Assembly: GCA_948630815.1 (NCBI GenBank)
Contig: CAPIEU010000005.1
Coordinates: 62,001-126,000, forward strand
DNA length: 64,000 bases
Origin: an uncultured Clostridia bacterium
Lineage (GTDB): Bacteria > Bacillota > Clostridia > TANB77 > CAG-508
Reading direction: 5' to 3'
Position 1 is the stretch's first letter; every line of letters begins with the position of its first letter. The notes beneath the pieces were generated by a model that was given only the letters and a program-made list of their open reading frames with translations, was not told the DNA's origin and did not search any database. Positions 47,080 through 56,876 of this stretch are shown here, piece by piece. The position numbers and the translations under genes are program-made.

Positions 47080-48552
47080 TTATTTCATATTTTCTATTAT
47101 ATCTCTTACAATAATTCTTTCATCAAATGGATATTGCACATGGTCTATTTCTTGATATGGCTCATGTCCTTTTCCTGCAAGCACTATTATATCATTCTTG
47201 TTTGCCATTTCTATTGCTACTTTTATAGCTTCTTTTCTATCTACTATACAAGTATATTGCCCTTTGGTCTTTTTTATTCCTGTCTCAATTTCAGCTACTA
47301 TTTTACTTGGTTCTTCTGTTCTTGGATTATCACTTGTTATTATTGTGTAATCAGCTACTCTTCCTGAAATTTCTCCCATTATAGGACGCTTATTAGTATC
47401 TCTATCTCCTCCACAGCCAAATACTGATATTACTCTTCCTTTTGTATATGATTTTACTGCTTGTAATATACTTTCTAGGCTTTCTGGACTATGTGCATAA
47501 TCTATCATTATGTTCAAATCTTTTTTATTGTCTACTAATTCGCTTCTTCCTGGAACTCTTACTTCTAATAATGCTTCTTTTATTTGTTCAGCATTTGCGC
47601 CAAGTTTCGTACATGCACATATTGCAGCAAGTGAATTATATACACTAAATCTTCCTGGAATACAAGTTTTTACTCTTTCGTTTTTATTATCTATCTTTAC
47701 TTTAAAGTCTACATATGAATTTGTTATTGTTATGTCTTTTGCAAGTATATGGCAAAAATTATCTATTCCATATGTTGTTATTTCTGGAGTACTAGCTATT
47801 CTTGCTACTTTTGCACCATATATATCATCAGCATTTGTGAATGCTACTTTACACATACTAAATAGTTTCATTTTTGAATTAAAATAGTCTTCCATATTTG
47901 GATGTTCATTTTTACTTATATGATCTTCTGTAAAATTAGTAAATATTCCTATATCAAAATCACATCCATATACTCTATTTAATTTCAAACTTTGTGAAGA
48001 TACTTCCATAACTACAACATCTACATTTTCTTCTACCATAGAATTAAATATTTTTTGTAGTTTTATACTTTCTGGTGTGGTTCTTGCACTATCTTCTATT
48101 TTTTTATCACCAATATATGTCGCAATTGTTCCTATAAGGCCTACTTTTTTTCCTTGTTTTTCTAATATTTTCTTTATCATATATGTAGTTGTAGTTTTTC
48201 CCTTTGTTCCAGTTACTCCTATAAGTTTGAATTTTCTTGATGGATTATTGTAAAAATTACAAGCACATATAGCAAGTGCTATTCTTGCATCTGGTACAAC
48301 AACTAATGTAATACTTTCTGGTATGCTAAGTGTTTTTAGAGCTACATTTTCTCCTACCATTATTACATTTGCACCATTTTCTATTGCTCCATTAATATAG
48401 TTTATTCCGTTTGTTTCATATCCTTCAATTGCTACAAACATTCCATTTTCAGTAATATTTCTAGAATCTGAATCAATATTTGTAATGTCTAAATCTAGGT
48501 TTCCTTTTGCTTTTATTCCTTCTATTCCTACTAATATCTCTTTTAATTTCAT
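47080..48552 (-). CDS. murE: UDP-MurNAc-tripeptide synthetase MurE, meso-DAP type
   Basis: 490 residues. ATP-dependent ligase adding the third amino acid to UDP-MurNAc-L-Ala-D-Glu. P-loop GVTGTKGKTTTTYM, 'TNFTEDHISKNEHPNMEDYFNSK', 'VFGCGGDRDTNKRPIMG' and SDNPRTEEPSKI. The DNPR motif marks meso-diaminopimelate specificity. C-terminal 'LAGKGHEPYQEI'. Start after GGAGGG. Neither murD nor murF follows. Confidence 0.96.
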   Translation of the reverse strand: MKLKEILVGIEGIKAKGNLDLDITNIDSDSRNITENGMFVAIEGYETNGINYINGAIENGANVIMVGENVALKTLSIPESITLVVVPDARIALAICACNFYNNPSRKFKLIGVTGTKGKTTTTYMIKKILEKQGKKVGLIGTIATYIGDKKIEDSARTTPESIKLQKIFNSMVEENVDVVVMEVSSQSLKLNRVYGCDFDIGIFTNFTEDHISKNEHPNMEDYFNSKMKLFSMCKVAFTNADDIYGAKVARIASTPEITTYGIDNFCHILAKDITITNSYVDFKVKIDNKNERVKTCIPGRFSVYNSLAAICACTKLGANAEQIKEALLEVRVPGRSELVDNKKDLNIMIDYAHSPESLESILQAVKSYTKGRVISVFGCGGDRDTNKRPIMGEISGRVADYTIITSDNPRTEEPSKIVAEIETGIKKTKGQYTCIVDRKEAIKVAIEMANKNDIIVLAGKGHEPYQEIDHVQYPFDERIIVRDIIENMK

Positions 48553-48780
48553 AAGTTTCGCCCTCCACTTATAATTTTTCGCTTTTATTATATAACTAAA
48601 TTGAAAATTTGTATAGTTTTTAATGCTTTTTTTATAATTATTTTGTTAATGTTTCAGTCTTAGTGCATAAAAAATCTTCAAAGAATTTGCAAGAACCCTC
48701 TTTTATTATTTATTAAGTATATGCAATTATTCTATAAAAATGAGAAAGTTATTAAATAAACCTAGAAAAAGAGGCTTTGC

Positions 48781-48808
48781 CTCGCAGACGAGCAATGCTC
48801 GCCCCTAC
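48781..48808. repeat. Short palindromic repeat (family A)
   Basis: CAGACGAGCAATGCTCGCCCC followed by TACA, in the 343-base gap between murE and the giant dockerin gene. The gap also has a degenerate CTTCAAAG palindrome at 48671; no gene seen. Confidence 0.7.
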
Positions 48809-48843
48809 ACTTAACTTAACATATCGTACTTTTCTATTAAAAT

Positions 48844-48881
48844 AAAAAGAGAAAGTGATGCTAAAATACTTTCTCTTTTTT
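48844..48881 (-). terminator. Terminator of the giant dockerin gene
   Basis: AAAAAGAGAAAGT pairs with ACTTTCTCTTTTT; it separates this gene from murE. Confidence 0.85.
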
Positions 48882-48895
48882 GATTATTTTTTAAT

Positions 48896-51800
48896 TTATA
48901 TTTCTTCTAAACCTATTAATACTAGTTTTATTACTGCTAAATCATTTATTGTAATAATATTGTCTGTATCAACATTTGCTGCTTTTAATTCTTCTCCTTG
49001 TAATAATTCTTGTTCTATACAATGTAATTTTAGTCTTGCTAAATCGTTTATTGTAATTTTTCCATCTCCATCTATATCGCCTTTTACTATAAGAGTATAT
49101 TCTAGTTTTTCTCCTACTTTTAACTTCATACCTGTTACAACTCTGTCATTATCACCTAATTCTTTTCCATTTTTATCTAAGAATTGTAATTTTTGATTTG
49201 TTGTTACATTTTCCTTAAATTCTTTTACAGTTGTTACAGTGTTGTCATCAATTCCTGGTCTAATCATTGATATGAACTTGTCTTCTATTTTATATTTAGT
49301 AGATTCTAATACAATTTTATCTTCGTCTTTAATATTTTTATCAATCCAAGTTACTACTGCTTTTGCGATTCCTCTATTTCCTGCACTATCTACAAATTCG
49401 AATGTATATTCTCCGTTTTCACTAAATGTATGTGTATTTCCTCCTGTTACTGTTACATTTTGTTCATCAAAGCTAATAGTCGCTATTACATCTTTATTTG
49501 TTGGATTTGTTGTACTATATGTAATTGTTGCTGTTGGTACTTTTTTATCTATCCAGTTTACTACTGCTTTTGCATTTCCTCTATTTCCTGCATTATCTAC
49601 AAATTCAAATGTATATTCTCCATTTTCACTAAATGTATGTGTATTTCCTCCTGTTACTGTTACATTTTGTTTATCAAAGCTAATAGTTGCTATTACATCT
49701 TTATTTGTTGGATTTGTTGTACTATATGTAATTGTTGCTGTTGGTACTTTTTTATCTATCCAAGTAACGTTTGCTTCTATTGTTCCTTTGTTTCCTGCTA
49801 AATCTTCAAACTCAAATGTGTATTTTCCATTTTCTGTGAACCTGTGTCCATTTCCACCTTTAATTGATACATTATTTTTGTTAAATGATAGCATTGCTAT
49901 TACATCTTGGTTAGTTGGATTTGTTGTACTATATGTAATTGTTGCTATTGGTACATTTTTGTCTATCCAGGTTACGTAAGCAGTTTTAGTTCCTCTATCT
50001 CCTTGTTCTGTTATATACTCAAATGTATAGTTTCCATTTTCGGTAAATGTATATGTATTTCCTCCTGTTACTGTTACATTTTCTTTATCAAATGTAATTG
50101 TTGCTATTACATCTTGATTAGTTAATTCAGTAGTATTATATGTAATTGTTGCTATTGGTAATGTTTCATCAATCCATGTAACATGAGCAGTTGCTGTTCC
50201 TTCATTTCCTGCTTTATCTATGAATTTGAATGTAAAATCTCCATTGTCTGTAAATGTATATGTATCATTTCCTCCATTGTTTACAATTTCTATTTCTTCA
50301 CTTGCATTTGTCAATGTTGCTATAACTTCTCCACTTGTAGCTTCTTTAGTACTATATGCAATTTCCGCTGTTGGTTTAACTTTATCAATCCAACTTACAA
50401 TAGCTTCGTGTGATTTTACTTCTAAGTTGTCTTCATCTATTGCTTCTTTATATTGAAATGTGAATCGTCCATCTTCTGTAAATGTATGTGTATTTCCACC
50501 ATTGCTTGTTATTGTAACATTTCCTTCTTTATCTCCACTTGTATTAATTATATATGGATTAAGTGTAGCTATAACATCTGTATTGGTTAATTTTGTAATA
50601 TTATAAGTAATATCACTTGCTAAAATTTTAGCATTATTATCAATATAATCCACTTTTATACTTTTATATAATAGATTTTCTGCTTTATCAAGAAGTTTAA
50701 ATTCATATTCACCACTTGTATCTAATGCATATTCTAATGGATTTGACCTTGTAGTTTGTTGTAATGTTCTTAATGCTTCTTTTTGTTCTTCTTGCTCTAT
50801 TGTTACAGGATTTCCTTCTGCATCAAAATATTCTTCCTTAGCAACTATTCCATTTTCTAATGTTGTTATATAAGTTGCAACATTTGATACATTTCCTGTT
50901 GTATTTTTATATGTAATTTTTGTCGTATTTCCTTCTCCATCTTTATCAAGCACTTTATAGGCATTACCTTGATTATCTAAATATGTTATATGTGTTACTT
51001 TTTTATTTTCATTAACTTCAATGTAATTTATCTTATTGTTATTTTGATCTAATAAATAGACATCTTCACTAATATTATCAAATATAACGTGTAATTTTTT
51101 ATCGTCATCTAAGTCATAATTTACATCTGCTGTTGGACCATCTTTATCTATCCAAGTAACCTTAGCAAGTGCTGAACCTGTATTACCCCTTTTGTCTTGA
51201 AATTCAAATCTAAATTCCCCATTTTTTGTAAATACATAACTATCTTTTCCATCATTATTTGTAATGGTTATGTCTGTACTTGGATTTATTAGTCTTGCTA
51301 TTACTGTTCCACTTGTAGGTTCTGTAGTACTATATGCTATACCTGCTGTTGGATGAGGTTCTTTTGTTACGTCTTGGAAAAAGTTAAATGCTCTTGCTGC
51401 AAACCAATTTCCATTTGTTTGATGTGCAATAATTTTAACAAATTGTACTTTATCTTGTCTTTTTTCTTCTGGAATTTCAAAACTCTTGGTTAAAGTCTTT
51501 GCAGCCACATTATCATTAGCTTGAGTTGGCCAAGACCAAGGATTAGCATTATTATCTGTTAAACTAACCCAAGTTCCCTCTTCTCCTGTCATACTACCTA
51601 AAATCTCACCTTTAACAATTCTTCCATTTCCACCACCTGCTGGTACAAATTCTACAGCCGATAAGTAAACTGGTTTATCTAACTTTATTACTATAAAACG
51701 CTCTGTATCTGTTCCATTCCATGCTGAGTGATATCTTGTATTAAAGTTAGCATCAAGTGCATTTATTGCAGCACCACCATTGCTTGTAGCTTGTGTTGAA

Positions 51801-54652
51801 ACTGATTGAAGATTTAAGTGTGATACTGGTATATATTTTCTTGTATCTGGCTGATTATCCTCAGTAAATGTAAATGTAACTGGTTCTTTGCTTGCTAAAC
51901 TTGTTCCTGTTGCACCTTGTCTTAGTTGTATTGTTTTATTTCCTGTTAAATCTGGAGAAGCTTTGCTATATGGTGTCCATGAATCATTTTGCGAATAACG
52001 CCACTCTGTACTTAAATTTACAGCAATCATTCTATTTTCTAAGTCACTTGCAAATAAGTTTAAAGGAAGCCCCGCTGACTCTGTTATATCTATTTTATAT
52101 ATATTTTCAGCATCATAACTTGCACCAACAATATGTACATATATGTCATTTTCAGCTGTTATAGATTCTATTTCTCTTTTGGTTAATTGATGTGTATGAT
52201 CATCTGCCGTTGAATTTACTTCTGTCCAATGATTCTTTCCATCTAAGCTATAATCCCAACGTACACCATTACCCTCAAATCTAGTTCCTAATTTAATTTT
52301 TCCTGCATCTACTCCATCAAATGAGAATGTTGCAAGTCTTGTGTCTGTATTACCCAATAAGTAATTAGCTAATGTTCTAGTAATACTTGGTTGTAATACA
52401 GTTGAACCTTCATTAGGATAATTTTTTGCTTCTGTTAATATACGTGTTTCTAATATTGAATATTTAAATTTATATTCATCTGATGTAAATTTAGATTTTA
52501 CTGTATTTGATAAGTCTCTTACTGTATATGGGAAACATTTTAGAGCTTCCATCATATCTTTTACCAAATTATAATATTGTTCCTCTGTTTTAGTATTATC
52601 TGCTTTATATAAATTTATAAGCCCTACCCATGCATCTAAGTTTATTGATTGAGTACGTATAGCTTCTTTATAAATTTCTTCTTGTTTTTTCTTATCATCT
52701 TTATATACATCTACTGTCATTAATAATTCTTCAGCTTTTGTTAAGCTTGGCATATCATTTATTGCTTCTTGTGCTAATACAATATATGGTATATTATAAG
52801 TTCCTCTATAGCTTCTATCATTTCCCCAACCAAGTGGTAATCTTTCACCTTTTTCTGATAATGTCCAACCACTTACATCATTGTCTATTCCCCAGTATCC
52901 TTGTGCATTACCATTTCTATTATAATATATTAATGCTGCATGACCTGGTTGTCCAATAACTGCAGAAGCAATACCATTTACACCACGTATACAATGTCCA
53001 CTTTTTGATATACCACCACAAACTGCTCCAGTACCAAATTTATTACGGAAATTCATCCATAATTTGTATATTGGCATTGAACCTTCTCCTAATTCTTCTC
53101 CTGCTCGTGTTAACTTATATTTTCCATTTTCCATTAATTCTGCTCGTGTTATTTCATAATCGAACAATCCTTTTGTTATTGTTTTTGTTGGATCATTAGA
53201 ATCTTTTGTTTTTGTTTGGAATAATTCATTAAAATATGCTTTGTTATCTGCTGAATAATAATCTGCTCTACTATAGGTTGGCCATACATAAGCCATATAA
53301 GGGTGAGGTGTTAGTAAACTCCATACATTATTTGGTTGTGCATCTATACGTGTTTGTACATATTCATTAAGCCATATAATTTCCTCATCATCTATTAGTG
53401 TATTCATTACGTAACGCATTTCCTCTATTGTATATGTTTCAAACCACGAAGTAATATCTACATTATCAGTAGCTTTAAACATTCCCTCATTATATAAATA
53501 TTTATAAATTTTATAACGATTAACTGCATCTGACTGGTTTGCAGGTATACTTGGTTGCATCCATAATGCAACTTGTGCTGAATGTGTTAATGACAGTGTT
53601 ATTGCCATTCTTTTATATAAATTTCCTTTTGTTACTGGATAGTTTAAATGTCTTTTTTCAAGAGCACTTATAGCTAAGTCTGATATTGGTTCTTGTATAT
53701 CAAAATCACTTTTATATTCTTTTAATAATCTTGTTAATACTTTTAAAGAATTGTAATAACCTCCAGTAGGTGTTCCACCTAATACATAGTAACGTAGATT
53801 TTCTACATCATTCATAAGCCAGTCTATTGTAGCTTGATTTTCTGGACTTTCATCAGTAAATCTTTTTAAAGCATACCCTCCTATATTACTTATAAGTTTT
53901 CTTTGTAAAACTAATTTTTCGTATTGAGGATCTGACAAATCTTTATTTTGATAGTCTTTTATTCTTTGATCATATTTAGATATATCTCCATAGTTATTTA
54001 GTTCTTCATAGTTATCTGTAATAAGCATTGGATCTATGTACACTGAATGATCATTTCCGTTTGATCCATTATCATAAGCTTGTAATCTAAGGTATTTAGC
54101 TCCTCGTATATCTACCTTTACAAAAACAGCATTTTGCCCTGGTAAACTTTCTGTTTCATTTTTTAATTCCCAACTTTCTGAACCTGATGTTACAAAGTTT
54201 TCATCATCACGTGTATAGATCCAAAACTTAACACCATTACCTGCATTTGATGTTCTATTTATTCCAACATACATTGTTAGGTAATGATATTTTTCACTAT
54301 ACTGACTTATATCATAGTATACATTTGATGTGGCATGTGCCCATATACCATAATCAAATTCATAATATGCTCCTTCAATTTTTACACTTAATTTTGTTCC
54401 ATTTTCTGCTTTATTTTTTATAATACTTCTATAACTTGATCCAGATTCTTTTCTCCATTCTAAATCTGTTAAACGTATATATTCTCCTTTATTCGGATCA
54501 TTTTGAGATGTACTGTCATTGCTATTTTCGTTAGTACTTGCATATACTTTATTTGAGCCTAAAAGTATGTATTGTATACAAATTAAAAGTTCTAGTATAA
54601 TAATTATAGCAATTGCTTTATTTTTTACTGTTCTTTTAGTTTGTTTTTTCAT
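48896..54652 (-). CDS. Giant secreted protein: NPCBM, transglutaminase-like, F5/8C, Ig-like repeats, dockerin
   Basis: 1918 residues. Signal/membrane segment (about 13-38), NPCBM carbohydrate-binding domain (about 60-210), a helical region, a transglutaminase-like domain near 540-610 with Cys in GAVCGGISKSGHC, His in QPGHAALIYY and Asp in GIDNDVSGW, a discoidin/F5-8C domain (about 937-1095), about seven Ig-like repeats of 69 residues each ending 'VTWIDK' (about 1104-1770), and a C-terminal dockerin (GDIDGDGKITINDLARLK and NVDTDNIITINDLAVIKL, about 1857-1918). It likely docks to a cohesin on the cell surface. Own promoter at 54691-54719 and terminator, so it is an independent unit inside the mur cluster. 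Confidence 0.85.
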   Translation of the reverse strand: MKKQTKRTVKNKAIAIIIILELLICIQYILLGSNKVYASTNENSNDSTSQNDPNKGEYIRLTDLEWRKESGSSYRSIIKNKAENGTKLSVKIEGAYYEFDYGIWAHATSNVYYDISQYSEKYHYLTMYVGINRTSNAGNGVKFWIYTRDDENFVTSGSESWELKNETESLPGQNAVFVKVDIRGAKYLRLQAYDNGSNGNDHSVYIDPMLITDNYEELNNYGDISKYDQRIKDYQNKDLSDPQYEKLVLQRKLISNIGGYALKRFTDESPENQATIDWLMNDVENLRYYVLGGTPTGGYYNSLKVLTRLLKEYKSDFDIQEPISDLAISALEKRHLNYPVTKGNLYKRMAITLSLTHSAQVALWMQPSIPANQSDAVNRYKIYKYLYNEGMFKATDNVDITSWFETYTIEEMRYVMNTLIDDEEIIWLNEYVQTRIDAQPNNVWSLLTPHPYMAYVWPTYSRADYYSADNKAYFNELFQTKTKDSNDPTKTITKGLFDYEITRAELMENGKYKLTRAGEELGEGSMPIYKLWMNFRNKFGTGAVCGGISKSGHCIRGVNGIASAVIGQPGHAALIYYNRNGNAQGYWGIDNDVSGWTLSEKGERLPLGWGNDRSYRGTYNIPYIVLAQEAINDMPSLTKAEELLMTVDVYKDDKKKQEEIYKEAIRTQSINLDAWVGLINLYKADNTKTEEQYYNLVKDMMEALKCFPYTVRDLSNTVKSKFTSDEYKFKYSILETRILTEAKNYPNEGSTVLQPSITRTLANYLLGNTDTRLATFSFDGVDAGKIKLGTRFEGNGVRWDYSLDGKNHWTEVNSTADDHTHQLTKREIESITAENDIYVHIVGASYDAENIYKIDITESAGLPLNLFASDLENRMIAVNLSTEWRYSQNDSWTPYSKASPDLTGNKTIQLRQGATGTSLASKEPVTFTFTEDNQPDTRKYIPVSHLNLQSVSTQATSNGGAAINALDANFNTRYHSAWNGTDTERFIVIKLDKPVYLSAVEFVPAGGGNGRIVKGEILGSMTGEEGTWVSLTDNNANPWSWPTQANDNVAAKTLTKSFEIPEEKRQDKVQFVKIIAHQTNGNWFAARAFNFFQDVTKEPHPTAGIAYSTTEPTSGTVIARLINPSTDITITNNDGKDSYVFTKNGEFRFEFQDKRGNTGSALAKVTWIDKDGPTADVNYDLDDDKKLHVIFDNISEDVYLLDQNNNKINYIEVNENKKVTHITYLDNQGNAYKVLDKDGEGNTTKITYKNTTGNVSNVATYITTLENGIVAKEEYFDAEGNPVTIEQEEQKEALRTLQQTTRSNPLEYALDTSGEYEFKLLDKAENLLYKSIKVDYIDNNAKILASDITYNITKLTNTDVIATLNPYIINTSGDKEGNVTITSNGGNTHTFTEDGRFTFQYKEAIDEDNLEVKSHEAIVSWIDKVKPTAEIAYSTKEATSGEVIATLTNASEEIEIVNNGGNDTYTFTDNGDFTFKFIDKAGNEGTATAHVTWIDETLPIATITYNTTELTNQDVIATITFDKENVTVTGGNTYTFTENGNYTFEYITEQGDRGTKTAYVTWIDKNVPIATITYSTTNPTNQDVIAMLSFNKNNVSIKGGNGHRFTENGKYTFEFEDLAGNKGTIEANVTWIDKKVPTATITYSTTNPTNKDVIATISFDKQNVTVTGGNTHTFSENGEYTFEFVDNAGNRGNAKAVVNWIDKKVPTATITYSTTNPTNKDVIATISFDEQNVTVTGGNTHTFSENGEYTFEFVDSAGNRGIAKAVVTWIDKNIKDEDKIVLESTKYKIEDKFISMIRPGIDDNTVTTVKEFKENVTTNQKLQFLDKNGKELGDNDRVVTGMKLKVGEKLEYTLIVKGDIDGDGKITINDLARLKLHCIEQELLQGEELKAANVDTDNIITINDLAVIKLVLIGLEEI
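49340..49755 (-). repeat. Near-identical 207-bp repeats in the giant dockerin gene
   Basis: The last two of the seven Ig-like repeats are almost identical at DNA level (unit 207 bases), pointing to recent duplication or gene conversion. The earlier repeats share the protein motif only. Confidence 0.8.
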
Positions 54653-54690
54653 AAGTTCCTCCTTTTATTTTAATATTTTCTAACTATTTT

Positions 54691-54719
54691 ATTATACCAC
54701 ATTTTTCTAACTATGTAAA
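54691..54719 (-). promoter_or_regulatory. Promoter of the giant dockerin gene
   Basis: TTTACA (54714-54719), 17-base spacer, TATAAT (54691-54696) on the minus strand, same hexamers and spacing as the cohesin gene promoter. Confidence 0.75.
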
Positions 54720-54807
54720 TATTTTTATGATACAATTTGAGCTTATTTTACAATATTTATAATAAGCTCATTATCATATTTTTTTATTATATTATTATAT
54801 ATTTTTA

Positions 54808-56806
54808 TTATATTTCCACACTAACTTTACTTTCTTTATTTACTTTTATTCCTGGCTTTGGTATTTGTTCTTTTATTATTATTTCTTCCTGTTTCATTTC
54901 ATCTGTTATTTCTATGTTTGTTTCAAGTTCTAAACCTATTTCTTTTAATGTTTTTTTTGCATCTACAAGGTTCATTTCTCTTATTTCTGGCACTGTTACT
55001 TCTTCTTTTTCTTCTACCTCTTCCTCCTTATCTTTTTGCAATTCTAAATATGGAAGCACTTCTCCTAAAATTTGCCCTCCTACTGGTGCTGCAACAGCAC
55101 CTCCTTGGTGTCCTCCTTCTCCTGTTGGATTATATAATGTTACAAGACATACTACCTCTGGATCTGATATTGGTCCCACTCCTATAAATGATGTTACATA
55201 TTTATTTGTATTTACCCCATCTTCTGAGGTTCCTGTTTTTCCTCCTACTCTAAACCCTGCAACATATGCATTTTTTCCTGTTCCTTCTGCAACAACACTT
55301 TCCATCATACTTAACACATCACTTGCTGTTTTTTCATCTATTACTCTTTCTACTTCTTTTGGTGCAATTTCTTCTGTTTCTCCTGTTTTAGAATCTATTA
55401 ATTTTTTTACTACTCTTGGTTTCATTCTAACTCCTTTATTTGCTATTGCGGAAACTGCTGTTACCATTTGCAAAGGTGTTACTTCAAATCTTTGACCAAA
55501 GGAAATTGTTGCAAGTTCTACTGGTCCTACTTTTTCTTCTTTTAAAAATATTCCTTTTGCTTCTCCTGGAAGTTCTATTCCAGTTTTTGATAAAAATCCA
55601 AATTTATTTAGATATTCATAATATTTTTTAACTCCTACTTTTTGCCCTAGTCCTATAAATACTGGGTTACAAGAATTCATTAATGCTTGCCTTAGGGATT
55701 CAGAACCATGTGGTCTATAATGTCTCCAACATTTTATACGAACACCTGCAATTTCTATTCCTCCTGTACAACAAAATTCTCCTTCCTTATCTGTGGTAGT
55801 TATTCCCTCTTGTAAAGCGGCTGATGATGTAATTGTTTTAAAAGTTGACCCTGGTTCATATGTATCCGCGATTGCTTTATTTCTCCACATTGCTTGTAAA
55901 TTTTTTGACCTTTCTGTAGCATTTAAAGTTTCCCAAGTTTGCTTTAATGTTTCATCTGTTATTTCATATGGACTGTTTAAGTTATATGATGGATATGTTG
56001 CCATTGCAAGTATATCGCCTGTTTTGGGGTTCATCATCACAATATTTCCACCTTCTGTACATACATTGTCTATACATGCTTGTTTTAAATATTTTTCTGC
56101 AATTGATTGTATTGTCATATCAATTGATAAAACTATGTCTTTTCCATCTATTGCTGCAATGTAGTCTTCTCCCTCTTTACCTATTTCTCCTCCTTTTGCA
56201 TCTGTTACTTTTATTATTTTTCCTTGTGAACCTTTTAACACATCTTCATATTTTGCTTCTATTCCGTCTAATCCTTGATTATCACTTCCACAAAAACCTA
56301 TGAAATGTGCGGCAAGTTCATTATTGGGATAATATCTTTTTGTGTCCTCATCTATATTAATTCCTGCTGTTATATTATTTTCTTTCATCCATATTCTAAG
56401 TTTATCTGTCTTATCTTTATCTACTTTTTTCACAATTGTTTCTATTGAACTTCTTTTGCTTACTTTTTTTAATACTTTTTCATAATCTAAACTAAATATA
56501 TCACTAAGGGCTCTTGCAACTTTTTCTTTATTTTCACTTAAAATATTTACAGGATTTACTGTAACTGTTTCTACTGTAGCACTTACTGCAAGTATATTTT
56601 TTCCGTGTGGCATCATATATTGTTCCCCTTTTTGGATTTATAAGCCTATCTAATGATTGTTGCTTATATGCCATAGTTTTTAATTCTTGCCCCTGTACAA
56701 ATTGTATAACTCCAATTCTAACCGTAAGAAGTAAAAGAATAATAAATGCTACAAATAGTGCATATATTATTCTTTTTTTTCTACCAATATTTTCATTAGA
56801 AAGCAT
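54808..56806 (-). CDS. Class B penicillin-binding protein with PASTA domain, broken by +1 frameshift
   Basis: 665 residues when the C opposite 56605 is skipped (gcc-aca-C-GGA), restoring RGTIYDATGKILAVSATVETV at the conserved start of the dimerisation domain. One membrane segment (about 13-33), class B pedestal, transpeptidase with SxxK in GSTFKTITS, SxN in MNSCNP, KTG in GGKTGTSEDG, and a C-terminal PASTA unit ('VPEIREMNLVDAKKTLKEIGL'). It is the FtsI/SpoVD-type enzyme of the division cluster, partner of the SEDS protein at 44692. The SD of the start codon is in a large palindrome. Unshifted, the product is a 90-residue anchor without enzyme activity. Confidence 0.95.
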
Positions 56807-56811
56807 AATAA

Positions 56812-56862
56812 AATCACCTTTTTCTATATAATTTATTATAATTATATAGAAAAAAGGTGATT
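56812..56862. terminator. Palindrome: terminator of the upstream gene and mask over the PBP ribosome binding site
   Basis: AATCACCTTTTTCTATATAATT (56812-56833) pairs with AATTATATAGAAAAAAGGTGATT (56840-56862), one base bulged. It ends the 1444-residue dockerin gene; the arm near the PBP start carries AAAGGTGA, the ribosome binding site. Confidence 0.7.
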
Positions 56863-56876
56863 ATTATTACTTACAA

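Noticed and set aside
49239..50456. CRISPR-like regular repeats
   Set aside because: The 207-base units are translated Ig-like domains, with no short repeat-spacer structure.
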